Assembly: GCF_022180365.1 (NCBI RefSeq)
Contig: NZ_BQKV01000046.1
Location: 1 to 33,050 of the forward strand
DNA: 33,050 nucleotides
Direction of reading: 5' to 3'
Origin: Faecalibacterium gallinarum
Lineage (GTDB): Bacteria > Bacillota > Clostridia > Oscillospirales > Ruminococcaceae
The notes beneath the pieces are model-generated. The model was not told the origin of the DNA. It saw only the letters and a list, made by a program, of their open reading frames with translations, and did not search any database. Below, piece after piece: positions 25,082-32,394 of the stretch; position 1 is the first letter of the stretch, and each line of letters starts with the position of its first letter. A program made the translations under genes and the position numbers.

Positions 25082-26340
25082 CAGTCCACCAGAGCGGGGC
25101 TGTGGCTCTCCCGCCGGGGCAGGCCGTATTTGTCCAGAGCGTCCAGGTACGGGTCCGGATCAAACTCTTCCACGGTATGAACGCCCTTGGTGGTCCACTT
25201 GCCGGTGAGCAACATCAGGGCGCCGCACATGGCGGGCACGCCGGTGGTGTAGCTGATGGCCTGGCTGCCCACCTCCTGGTAGCACTCCTGGTGGTCGCAG
25301 ACATTGTAGATGTAGTAGGTCTTCTCCTTGCCGTCCTTCTTGCCGGTGAAGATGCAGCCGATGTTGGTCTTGCCCTTGGTGCGGGGGCCGAGACTTGCGG
25401 GATCGGGCAGCAGAGCTTTCAGGAACTGGATGGGGACAATCTCCTTGCCCTCATAGAGAATCGGGGTGGTGGAGAGCATGCCCACATCCTCCAGGCAGCG
25501 CATGTGGTCCAGGTAGCTCTGGCCGAAGGTCATGAAGAAGCGGATCCGCTTGGCTTCGGGGATATTCTTGGCCAGGGACTCGATCTCCTCATGGTGGAGC
25601 AGGTACATATCCTTCTGGCCCACCTGGTCAAAGTGATACTCCCGCTTGATGCTCATGGCGGGGATCTCCACCCAGTGGCCGTCCTCCCAGTAGCTGCCGG
25701 GGGCGCTGACCTCCCGCAGGTTAATCTCGGGGTTGAAGTTGGTGGCGAAAGCGTAGCCGTGGTCGCCGCCGTTGCAGTCCAGGATGTCGATGGTGTCGAT
25801 GGTGTCGAACTCGTGCTTCTTGGCGTAGGCGCAGTAAGCCTGGGTCACGCCCGGGTCAAAGCCGCTGCCCAGCAGGGCGGTGAGGCCGGCCTTCTCGAAC
25901 TTCTCGGCATAGGCCCACTGCCAGGAATAATCAAAGTAGGCGGAGAAGCCCTTCTCCTTGCAGCGCTTCTCGTAGATGGCCCGCCACTCGGGGTCGTCGG
26001 TGTTCTCGGGCTCGTAGTTGGCGGTGTCCATATAGTTGACGCCGCACTCGAGGCAGGCGTCCATGATGGTCAGATCCTGGTAAGGCAGGGCGATGTTCAT
26101 GACCAGATCGGGCTTGTACTCCCGGATCAGGGCCACAACCTCCTCGACTTTATCGGCGTCCACCTGGGCGGTGGTGATCTTGGTGGCAGTCTTGGGGGCC
26201 AGCTCCTCGGCCAGCTTGTCGCACTTCGACTTGGTGCGGCTGGCGATGCAAATCTCGGAGAAGACCTCCGGCACCTGGCAGCACTTGTGGATGGCGACCG
26301 AGGCGACGCCGCCGCAGCCGATGATGAGAACTCTGCTCAT
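25081..26340 (-). CDS. Carboxynorspermidine / carboxyspermidine synthase (saccharopine dehydrogenase-like)
   Basis: The 419-residue NAD(P)H enzyme condenses aspartate semialdehyde with a diamine (putrescine or diaminopropane) and reduces the imine to carboxyspermidine. The N-terminal Rossmann strand VLIIGCGGVASVAIHK is followed by IASRT, the usual dinucleotide-binding edge. GSGFDPGVTQAY and DHQECYQEVGSQ are in the catalytic half. It belongs to the Lys9/saccharopine dehydrogenase family, and adjacency to nspC separates it from lysine enzymes. The ATG at 26340 has AAAGGAG about 11 nt upstream, and its stop is fused to the nspC start. An agmatine-using variant is an alternative, given the arginine-decarboxylase-type gene two genes upstream. 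Confidence 0.9.
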   Translation of the reverse strand: MSRVLIIGCGGVASVAIHKCCQVPEVFSEICIASRTKSKCDKLAEELAPKTATKITTAQVDADKVEEVVALIREYKPDLVMNIALPYQDLTIMDACLECGVNYMDTANYEPENTDDPEWRAIYEKRCKEKGFSAYFDYSWQWAYAEKFEKAGLTALLGSGFDPGVTQAYCAYAKKHEFDTIDTIDILDCNGGDHGYAFATNFNPEINLREVSAPGSYWEDGHWVEIPAMSIKREYHFDQVGQKDMYLLHHEEIESLAKNIPEAKRIRFFMTFGQSYLDHMRCLEDVGMLSTTPILYEGKEIVPIQFLKALLPDPASLGPRTKGKTNIGCIFTGKKDGKEKTYYIYNVCDHQECYQEVGSQAISYTTGVPAMCGALMLLTGKWTTKGVHTVEEFDPDPYLDALDKYGLPRRESHSPALVD

Positions 26341-26374
26341 AATAGTTTATCTCCTTTTTCTCTTGTGTCGGGGG

Positions 26375-27226
26375 TTACTCCACTTCCTGGAGCATCTCTT
26401 CCAGGAAAGCGGGCAGATAGAACGCGCCCACGTGCAGCCGGGTGGTGTAGTACCGGGTGCGCAGGTGCTGGCCGTTCCAGCGGACGGCGTTCAGGTCGTC
26501 GATGGGGTGGTATTTCTTGCTGGCGAAACCAAAGAGCCAGTACCCCGCCGCATAGGTGGGGATGTGGGCCTGGTACACCCGGCTGATGGGGAAGGTGCTG
26601 GCGATCCGCTTGTGACTCCGCTGCATGGCGGTGGCGTCCTCGCCGTAGAAGGGACTGCCCTGCTGGTTGACCAGGATGCCGTCCTCCTTCAGGGCGTTGT
26701 AGCAGTTGCCGTAGAACTCCCGGGTGAACAGGCCCTCCGAGGGGCCGAAGGGGTCGGTGGAGTCCACGATGATCAGGTCGTATTCGTCCTCTTTCCGGCG
26801 GATGAATTTCAGGCCGTTCTCGTAGTAGATGTGGACCCGCTCGTCGTCCAGACGGCAGGCGTTGCCGGGCAGGTAGCGGCGGCAGGCCTCCACCACCATC
26901 TCATCCATTTCCACCAGGTCGATCCGCTCGATCTGCTCGTAGCGGGTCAGCTCCCGGACCACGCCGCCGTCGCCGGCGCCGATGATCAGTACCCGGCGGA
27001 TGTCGGGGTGGACCGCCATGGGCACATGGGTCATCATCTCGTCGTAGATAAACTCGTCCCGCTCGGTGAGCATGATGTTGCCGTCCAGGGCCAGCACACG
27101 GCCGAACTCCGGGGTGTCAAAGACGTCGATCCGCTGGTATTCGCTCTCGGTGGAGTAAAGCTGCTGATCCACCCGCAGGCTGAGCTTTACGTCCGGGGTG
27201 TGGTGCTCGCTGAACCAAAGTTCCAT
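26375..27226 (-). CDS. speE: Spermidine synthase family aminopropyltransferase
   Basis: The 283-residue SAM-methyltransferase-fold enzyme transfers an aminopropyl group from decarboxylated SAM to putrescine. It has the N-terminal beta domain with TERDEFIYDEMMTHVP, the nucleotide-binding GAGDGGVVREL (about 83-93), the Asp pair in VDSTDP with catalytic Asp155, and QQGSPF. The family His in YHEM is Asp here, though this position varies. The size is normal (about 280). The ATG at 27226 has GGGAGG about 8 nt upstream, 22 bp after the decarboxylase gene. No SpeD (SAM decarboxylase) lies in the window, yet this enzyme needs its product, and the next two genes make spermidine by a different route. 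A changed amine acceptor or donor is possible. Confidence 0.9.
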   Translation of the reverse strand: MELWFSEHHTPDVKLSLRVDQQLYSTESEYQRIDVFDTPEFGRVLALDGNIMLTERDEFIYDEMMTHVPMAVHPDIRRVLIIGAGDGGVVRELTRYEQIERIDLVEMDEMVVEACRRYLPGNACRLDDERVHIYYENGLKFIRRKEDEYDLIIVDSTDPFGPSEGLFTREFYGNCYNALKEDGILVNQQGSPFYGEDATAMQRSHKRIASTFPISRVYQAHIPTYAAGYWLFGFASKKYHPIDDLNAVRWNGQHLRTRYYTTRLHVGAFYLPAFLEEMLQEVE

Positions 27227-27248
27227 CCTTCTTCCCTCCCCTTTTTGG

Positions 27249-28706
27249 TCAGGCCAGGACGTTCAGCCGCAGAATGTCCGGGTCCTCGGGGCCGGTCATG
27301 GAGCAGCCAATCGCCTTGGCATATTCGATGTAGTTGAGAATCTCCCGGGTGATCTTTTCGCCGGGGGCCAGGATGGGGATTCCCGGAGGATAGCACATGA
27401 CAAACTCGCTGCAAACCCGTCCCTCGGTCTCCCGCAGGGGCAGGCTCTCCTTGGCGGCGTAGAATGCCTCCTGGGGGCTCACCACTACCTCGGGGTCAAT
27501 GTACTCCTGGCTCATCATGCCGGAAGGGTCTTTCTGGTAGAGGCGGCGGATCTCGGCCAGGGCGCTGACCAGCCGCTCGATCTCCTGGACCCGGTCGCCG
27601 ATGGAAATGTAGGCCAAAAGGTTGCCGATGTCGCCGAACTCGATCTGAATATCGTATTCATCCCGCAGAAGGTCATAGACCTCGATGCCCGCCAGGCCGA
27701 TGTCCAGGGTGTGGACGCTGAGCTTGGTGGGGTCAAAGGCAAACACCGAATCCCCGTTGACCATCTCCTGGCCGAAGGCGTAGTATCCGCCGATGGCGTT
27801 GATCTCGGAGCGGGCATACTCGGCCAGCTTTTTCACCTGCTCGAAGATCTGCTTGCCCCGCAGGGCCAGGTTCCGCCGGGAGATATCCAGGCTGGACATG
27901 AGCAGGTAGCTGCCGGAGGTGGTCTGGGTCAGGTTGATGATCTGGCGGACATACCCGGCGTGGACGTTGGGGCCCGCCAGCAGAAAGCTGGACTGGGTCA
28001 GGCTGCCGCCGCTCTTGTGCATGGAGACGGAGGCCATATCCGCCCCGGCGGCCATAGCCGAGATGGGCAGATTTTCGCCGAAATAGAAGTGGGTGCCGTG
28101 GGCCTCGTCGGCCAGGCAGAGCATCCCGGCGGCGTGGGCCATCTCCACGATGGCTTTCAGGTCAGAGCAGATGCCGTAATAGGTGGGGTTATTCACCAGC
28201 ACCGCCACCGCTTTGGGGTGCTCGGCGATGGCCTTGGCCACCTGTTCCCGCTTCATGCCCAGGGAGATGCCGAGGCGCTGGTCCATCTCGGGGTTGACAT
28301 AGACGGGCACCGCGCCGCAGAGAACCAGGGCGTTGATGACGCTGCGGTGGACGTTCCGGGGCAGGATGATCTCATCCCCCCGCTTGCAGACGGTGAGCAC
28401 CATGCTCTGAACGGCGCTGGTGGTGCCCCCCACCATCAAAAAGGCGTGGGCCGCGCCGAAGGCCTCGGCGGCCAGCTGTTCCGCCTCCCGGATGACCGAC
28501 ACCGGGTGGCATAGGTTGTCCAGAGGTTTCATGCTGTTGACGTCCACCCCGACGCACTGCTGGCCCAAGAAAGCCGTCAGCTCGGGGTTGCCGCGGCCCC
28601 GCTTGTGCCCCGGCACGTCGAAGGGCACCACCCGCATCTGCCGGAACCGCTCCAGTGCCTCGTAGATGGGCGCCCGGCTCTGGTCGAGCTTTGTCTTGTT
28701 TTCCAT
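27249..28706 (-). CDS. speA: Arginine/lysine/ornithine decarboxylase (fold-type I, SpeA/Cad-like)
   Basis: The 485-residue PLP decarboxylase makes a polyamine precursor (agmatine, cadaverine or putrescine). Marks: FDVPGHKRGRG near the N-terminus, NPTYYG, LADEAHGTH with the PLP Asp200 and stacking His203, and Schiff-base Lys231 in SVSMHKSGGSLTQ. The length matches the short Firmicutes group that includes B. subtilis SpeA (about 490), which lacks the wing domain of the long inducible enzymes. SpeA (arginine) is favoured, but the sequence alone does not settle the amino acid. The start chosen is ATG at 28706 with AGGAAGGAAG upstream. It heads the five-gene polyamine operon and lies 39 bp after a strong terminator, so expression needs read-through. 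Confidence 0.88.
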   Translation of the reverse strand: MENKTKLDQSRAPIYEALERFRQMRVVPFDVPGHKRGRGNPELTAFLGQQCVGVDVNSMKPLDNLCHPVSVIREAEQLAAEAFGAAHAFLMVGGTTSAVQSMVLTVCKRGDEIILPRNVHRSVINALVLCGAVPVYVNPEMDQRLGISLGMKREQVAKAIAEHPKAVAVLVNNPTYYGICSDLKAIVEMAHAAGMLCLADEAHGTHFYFGENLPISAMAAGADMASVSMHKSGGSLTQSSFLLAGPNVHAGYVRQIINLTQTTSGSYLLMSSLDISRRNLALRGKQIFEQVKKLAEYARSEINAIGGYYAFGQEMVNGDSVFAFDPTKLSVHTLDIGLAGIEVYDLLRDEYDIQIEFGDIGNLLAYISIGDRVQEIERLVSALAEIRRLYQKDPSGMMSQEYIDPEVVVSPQEAFYAAKESLPLRETEGRVCSEFVMCYPPGIPILAPGEKITREILNYIEYAKAIGCSMTGPEDPDILRLNVLA

Positions 28707-28744
28707 TCTTCCTTCCTCTTTTGCCGCCGCTGCCCGCCTCGTGC

Positions 28745-28790
28745 AAAAAAACACGGGCCAGCCGAACGCGATTGGTTCAGCTGGCCCGTG
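28745..28790 (-). terminator. Strong intrinsic terminator ahead of speA (candidate attenuator)
   Basis: A 15-bp stem with one mismatch (28752-28766 with 28776-28790, 9-nt loop) is followed directly by seven T on the minus strand (28745-28751). It faces the polyamine operon and ends 39 bp before the speA start. There is no gene for it to end on this strand for at least 500 bp upstream and no promoter-like sequence between it and speA. Confidence 0.85.
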
Positions 28791-29126
28791 AAAAAAGCCC
28801 TCATTTGCTCAAGGGGCGGCTCTCTCCTTTGCAGGATGACAAAAGCCTCTCCCCCCGGGAAAAGCGGGAAAATGCGTGTCAGAGTCTATATAGCAATTAT
28901 ACTTTTACTACTCTTTATTGACCGTTTCACAAGCCAGCGCGCAGGCGCCGTTCGGTTTGTAAGAAACCAACTTATAAAATTTGAGCTTTTAACTCAATCA
29001 ATAATGACGGCTTGCGCCGTCGCTCGGCAGTGGACCCGGCTGTCCGTATGGCCTTGACTCCCTGGCGGAGTGGTCCCAGAACAATTGCTTTGGAAAGACC
29101 CTGAAAATTCTTCATCTCCCCAAATT
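28791..29126 (-). ncRNA. Structured leader RNA (or separate small RNA) upstream of speA
   Basis: The stretch lies between a strong promoter and the terminator and holds no convincing gene. On the minus strand it has several stems: GACGGC-GCAA-GCCGTC with a GNRA loop (29006-29021), ACTCC with GGAGT (29057-29071) enclosed by GGACC with GGTCC (29032-29036/29072-29076), TTGAG with CTCAA (28981-28997), GGTTT with AAACC (28954-28968), and a weaker hairpin followed by six T (28791-28821). No T-box, tmRNA, RNase P or SRP signature was recognised. It could be an unknown riboswitch, a terminated small RNA or a dispersed intergenic repeat. Confidence 0.5.
28972..29115 (-). CDS. Possible short leader peptide rich in arginine codons
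   Basis: The 47-codon open frame (ATG at 29113-29115, TAA at 28972-28974) lies in the speA leader. Five codons are Arg, three of them in a row (residues 32-34, CGA CGG CGC) inside the GNRA-capped hairpin. The GGGGAG in front touches the ATG with no spacing, so translation is doubtful. Reported because an Arg-codon run before a likely arginine decarboxylase and a terminator is the expected layout of translation-coupled attenuation. It may well be chance. Confidence 0.2.
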   Translation of the reverse strand: MKNFQGLSKAIVLGPLRQGVKAIRTAGSTAERRRKPSLLIELKAQIL

Positions 29127-29132
29127 CGGCTC

Positions 29133-29162
29133 ATTTTAACACGAAAAGGCGGCCCTTGTCAA
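29133..29162 (-). promoter_or_regulatory. Strong predicted promoter of the polyamine operon leader
   Basis: On the minus strand: -35 TTGACA (29157-29162), 18-bp spacer, -10 TAAAAT (29133-29138). Transcription would start near 29126, giving a leader of about 420 nt before speA. A second AT-rich -10-like TATAAT lies at about 28895-28900 but lacks a good -35. Confidence 0.7.
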
Positions 29163-29281
29163 CCGTCCAGAGACAATTCGGCCCCCTTTTACCACAATTT
29201 TACGGAAAATTGCATCCGCAAGCGTATTTTCACAAAATTGCCACCTTTTTCCCATTCTTCGATGGTATAGTTTTCTTGTAC

Positions 29282-29295
29282 GCCCCAAAAGGGGC
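29282..29295 (+). other. Short hairpin and extended -10 before the C39-like gene
   Basis: GCCCC-AAAA-GGGGC forms a compact 5-bp hairpin (29282-29295) in the leader. It follows an extended -10 TGGTATAGT (hexamer 29265-29270) whose -35 is weak. The gene start is about 58 bp from this -10. Confidence 0.35.
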
Positions 29296-29327
29296 CAAGA
29301 AAACAGAAAAAAGGTAGGTATCCGCCC

Positions 29328-30008
29328 ATGCATTCCCTCAGCCGTGTCCGCCCGTTGCTGCTGGTCCTCTGCGCCCTGATGTTTTTATGGGCGGCGCCGC
29401 CCCGGGCCCGGGCGGCCGAGCCCGCCGCCGAAACCCGGCTTGTAAACCTGGACGGGATCAACCTTCTTCCCTTTGACGCAGGGCAGATCGTCTCCATCGG
29501 CAACCAGGCCCCCGGCCAGTGCAGTCTGTACGCTTTGCGCTACGCCCGGACGGTGCTGGACGGCACCGTCTGCTCGGGGGCCGGCATGTGGTCGAACGGC
29601 GCCGTCTGGTCGGCGGGGGGCTACACCGGCTTTTCGAGCAGCGTGGCCGAGTGCCTGGACAAAATCTACACTGAACTCGCCGCCGGCCGGCCGGTGATCG
29701 TCCATCTGCAAAATACCACCGTCAGCGGGGTATCCAAACACCAAAACCGGGTAACTACCTATGAGTATCACCTGACTTCCGACGGCTGGGACGAGGTCAA
29801 CTACCCTCATATTTCCACCAGTTCCACCTATGGCCACTGGGTCTGCGTGGTGGGGATGGATCCGAGCGCCGACCCGGCCAACCTGTCCGAGGGGGATTTC
29901 TATGCCCTGGACCCGGCCCGGGTGTCGGCCGGGGGCCTTCTGGCGGTGACCCGCCTGTTGGACGGCACCCTCTGGCAGGGGGATTCGCCCCTGAAAATTG
30001 CTTCCTGA
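29328..30008 (+). CDS. Secreted papain-fold protein, peptidase C39-like
   Basis: The 226-residue protein has a signal peptide (basic start, hydrophobic LLLVLCALMFLWAA, cleavage likely after ARA about residue 29). The mature part looks like a papain-fold cysteine hydrolase: Cys65 in PGQCSLYALRYA at the start of the core helix, GRPVIVHL before a loop, His170 in YGHWVCVVGMD, and Asp195 in FYALDP. This Cys-His-Asp order is that of C39-like and bacteriocin-processing or peptidoglycan-acting enzymes. It has a single domain and no cell-wall anchor, binding domain or neighbouring export gene, so the substrate (peptide or muropeptide) is unknown. The ATG at 29328 has AAGGTAGG about 9 nt upstream. A strong terminator follows. 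Confidence 0.75.
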   Translation: MHSLSRVRPLLLVLCALMFLWAAPPRARAAEPAAETRLVNLDGINLLPFDAGQIVSIGNQAPGQCSLYALRYARTVLDGTVCSGAGMWSNGAVWSAGGYTGFSSSVAECLDKIYTELAAGRPVIVHLQNTTVSGVSKHQNRVTTYEYHLTSDGWDEVNYPHISTSSTYGHWVCVVGMDPSADPANLSEGDFYALDPARVSAGGLLAVTRLLDGTLWQGDSPLKIAS

Positions 30009-30020
30009 CTTATAACAAAT

Positions 30021-30060
30021 CCGCCCCGCAGGGTTTCGCCTGCGGGGCGGGTTTTCTTTT
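30021..30060 (+). terminator. Intrinsic terminator after the C39-like gene
   Basis: A perfect 12-bp GC-rich stem (30021-30032 with 30039-30050), a 6-nt loop and a T-rich tail GTTTTCTTTT. Confidence 0.92.
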
Positions 30061-30068
30061 GCGGTTGA

Positions 30069-30395
30069 TCAGTACCCCCGCACCGAGAAGCCCCGGGCGT
30101 AGGGGTCAGGGGTCAGATCCTCCTGGCGCATCCCGACGATCTGGATGTACTCGCTGGCCTGGATCATCCCGAACATCTTTTTGATCTGGTCGGGCTGACC
30201 CTGGACTTCCAGCTCGACGGTGCCATCGTCCAGATTCTCCACCCAGCCGGTGAGGTCCAGCTGCTGGGCGGCGTACTTGGCCCGGTAGCGGAAGCCCACC
30301 CCCTGCACCTGGCCCCAGATGTGGTACCGGCGGCGGACGGTGCCCTCGGGCAGAGTCCGAGGGGCGGTTTTTTTCTGTTTCAAAAAGTCGAACAT
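30069..30395 (-). CDS. acyP: Acylphosphatase with a short N-terminal extension
   Basis: The protein of about 108 residues hydrolyses acyl phosphates such as acetyl phosphate or 1,3-bisphosphoglycerate. The signature GQVQGVGFRYRAKYAA has the phosphate-binding loop and catalytic Arg; GWVENLDDGTVEL holds the catalytic Asn. About 20 residues (FDFLKQKKTAPRTLPEG) precede the usual 90-residue domain. Two in-frame ATG lie 6 nt apart (30401 and 30395); the second is better spaced from the GGGGGAG site. The gene lies 36 bp after the pyrophosphatase gene on the same strand and may be co-transcribed with it, so both would remove phosphoanhydride by-products. Confidence 0.88.
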   Translation of the reverse strand: MFDFLKQKKTAPRTLPEGTVRRRYHIWGQVQGVGFRYRAKYAAQQLDLTGWVENLDDGTVELEVQGQPDQIKKMFGMIQASEYIQIVGMRQEDLTPDPYARGFSVRGY

Positions 30396-30431
30396 GGCCA
30401 TCCTCTCCCCCTTTCTCGGTTGTTTTGGGCG

Positions 30432-32087
30432 TTACAGCTCCTGGTAGGCCCCCATGATGGTGGGGATGAACTGCTTTTTCCGGCTGACCACCCCGGGCAG
30501 CACCCAGCTGCCATCGGCCTCGGGCTCACAGTTGAAGCCGGTAGTCAGGAGCCCGCCCGCATAGCGCCCGGCGCAGATGACCACGCTCTCCTGTTTGGGT
30601 ACGTCGGTGAGCAGCATGTAGATATCCTCCACGTTCTGCTTGTTCCGAGCCTCCTCCAGATAAGGGGTCAGAAGTTTCTGGGCGGCGTGGAGGTTGGAGC
30701 GGGTCATATAACTGCCCTGGGCCACCCCAAAGCGGATGTCGCCGCACATGAATACCTTAAAGTCCTGCATAAAGACTTCCTCGGGGGTCTTGCCGTCCAG
30801 CTTTTCACCAGCCTCGAACATCTCGGCGGCGAACTCCTCAATGTCCACCCCGGCGATCTGGGCCAGGCGGCGGGCTGCGGCCTCGTCGATCTTGGTGCAG
30901 GTGGGGCTGCGGAACATGAGGGTATCGGACAGGATGGCACCCAGCAGAAGCCCGGCGATCTGGGGACGGATCTCCACCCCGTTCTCGTCATACATCTGGG
31001 TGACGATGGTGGCGGTGCAGCCCACCGGCTGGTTGCGGAAGTACACCGGCCCGCTGGTTTGGAGACTGCCGATCCGGTGGTGATCGATGATCTCCAGGAT
31101 TTCGGCCTGGTCGAAGCCCTCCACCGCCTGGGTGGCCTCGTTGTGGTCCACCAGAATGATCCGCCGCTTTTGCAGGTTGATGATGTTCCGGCGGCTGATC
31201 ATGCCGCAGTATTTGCCCTCTTCGTCCAGGATGGGGAAATACCGGTGGCGAACCTTGGCCATCACCCGGGTGACGTCGGCCACCGGGGTAACCAGCGTGA
31301 ATTTCAGGATATTTTCCCGGGTCATGTAATAGGAAATGGGGGCGCACTGGCTGATGAGCTTGCCCGCCGCATAGGTATCAAAGGGCACGGTCATGATGGC
31401 CACGCCGGTTTCCTCAGCGATCCGCTGGATGGTGCGGCCCACCTTGGCGCCGTTGCAGATGATCAGCAGGGACGCCTCCATCTCAATGGCGCAGAGCTGG
31501 CTCTCGTAGCGGTTGGTGAGGATGACAATATCCCCTTTTTCCACCACACTCTCCAGCATCTCGGGGGTGGCAGTGCCGATGTGGACGTTGCCGCTGACGC
31601 AGACGTCGTTCTCGTCCCCCACCACCATGGTGCCGCCCAGGGTTTCCAGAATGTTCTTGTAGCTGGTGCGGCTCTTGGCCAGCACCTCGGTGTCAAAGAC
31701 GTCCATGTTAGCAGTGGCAATGTCCTTGACGGTAATAACGCCTTCCAGCTCCCCGTCGGGGCTGACCACCGGCAGGGTATCGATGGTCTGGTCCCGCATG
31801 ATCTGCCAGGCCCGGCGCAGGCTGGTGCTGCCGGGGATGCCGGGCATCTCGCGGTAATCCACATCCCGGATCTTGGGGTTGACGTCGGTACACATCCGGG
31901 GCGGGGTAACTTCGAACTTTTTCAGGATGAACTCGGTCTCCTGGTTCATCTTGCCGGCCCGGCGGGGCTCACAGACCAGGTCACTGGTTTTATTTTTCAG
32001 CTCCGCATAGGCGATGGCGGAGCAGATGGAGTCGGTGTCCGGGTTGCGGTGCCCGATGACAACGACTTTATGTGCAGCTTTCGGCAT
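30432..32087 (-). CDS. ppaC: Manganese-dependent inorganic pyrophosphatase with CBS and DRTGG domains (family II)
   Basis: The 551-residue cytoplasmic enzyme hydrolyses pyrophosphate, pulling biosynthetic reactions forward. The DHH phosphatase core is split: GHRNPDTDSICSA at the start supplies metal ligands (His and two Asp), and IDHHRIG with the DHHA2 substrate-binding domain lies in the second half. A regulatory insert of two CBS domains with a DRTGG domain between them occupies about residues 70-300. In known CBS-pyrophosphatases this insert binds adenine nucleotides, ADP or AMP inhibiting and ATP or diadenosine polyphosphates activating. The length is standard for this type (about 545-550). 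The chosen ATG at 32087 has AAGGGAG 7 nt upstream; an earlier in-frame ATG lacks a site. Confidence 0.93.
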   Translation of the reverse strand: MPKAAHKVVVIGHRNPDTDSICSAIAYAELKNKTSDLVCEPRRAGKMNQETEFILKKFEVTPPRMCTDVNPKIRDVDYREMPGIPGSTSLRRAWQIMRDQTIDTLPVVSPDGELEGVITVKDIATANMDVFDTEVLAKSRTSYKNILETLGGTMVVGDENDVCVSGNVHIGTATPEMLESVVEKGDIVILTNRYESQLCAIEMEASLLIICNGAKVGRTIQRIAEETGVAIMTVPFDTYAAGKLISQCAPISYYMTRENILKFTLVTPVADVTRVMAKVRHRYFPILDEEGKYCGMISRRNIINLQKRRIILVDHNEATQAVEGFDQAEILEIIDHHRIGSLQTSGPVYFRNQPVGCTATIVTQMYDENGVEIRPQIAGLLLGAILSDTLMFRSPTCTKIDEAAARRLAQIAGVDIEEFAAEMFEAGEKLDGKTPEEVFMQDFKVFMCGDIRFGVAQGSYMTRSNLHAAQKLLTPYLEEARNKQNVEDIYMLLTDVPKQESVVICAGRYAGGLLTTGFNCEPEADGSWVLPGVVSRKKQFIPTIMGAYQEL

Positions 32088-32175
32088 AAAGCATCTCCCT
32101 TCGTGGGTTTTCATTTACCAATTCTCTTTCATTTTCCGCCCGGGGGTCCTGCGCCGCGGGCGGCCCTCTGGGTTT

Positions 32176-32204
32176 ATTTTAGCATAACCGCCCCCGGGGG
32201 TAAA
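32176..32204 (-). promoter_or_regulatory. Predicted promoter of the pyrophosphatase-acylphosphatase unit
   Basis: On the minus strand: -35 TTTACC (32199-32204), 17-bp spacer, extended -10 TGCTAAAAT (hexamer 32176-32181), about 90 bp before the start codon. The leader between is GC-rich and can fold. Confidence 0.5.
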
Positions 32205-32336
32205 TAGGCAAGTTGAACCCTCCCTCACCCCTTCGGCAGGCCCCGTTCCTCTCTTTTTATCAATTCCTACAAAAACAGTTGGTTATTCTCGCCAGAGTCG
32301 TTAAATCTGTAACCATTCTTTTTCCCAGCGATCTGG

Positions 32337-32342
32337 TATAAT
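32337..32342 (+). promoter_or_regulatory. Extended -10 promoter of the lipoprotein gene
   Basis: TGGTATAAT gives an extended -10 (hexamer 32337-32342); no good -35 lies at the proper distance. It is 53 bp before the gene start. Confidence 0.5.
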
Positions 32343-32394
32343 AAGTATGACTTTTCCGACCATATTTTTCATCAACCAACAGGAGGTCTCTTTT

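Noticed and set aside
28791-29126. tmRNA, RNase P RNA, SRP RNA or T-box in the polyamine leader
   Set aside because: Size and promoter-terminator layout fit a stable RNA, but none of the diagnostic core sequences (tmRNA tag and acceptor, RNase P GAGGAAAGU core, SRP GGAA-loop domain, T-box AGGGUGG) could be found.
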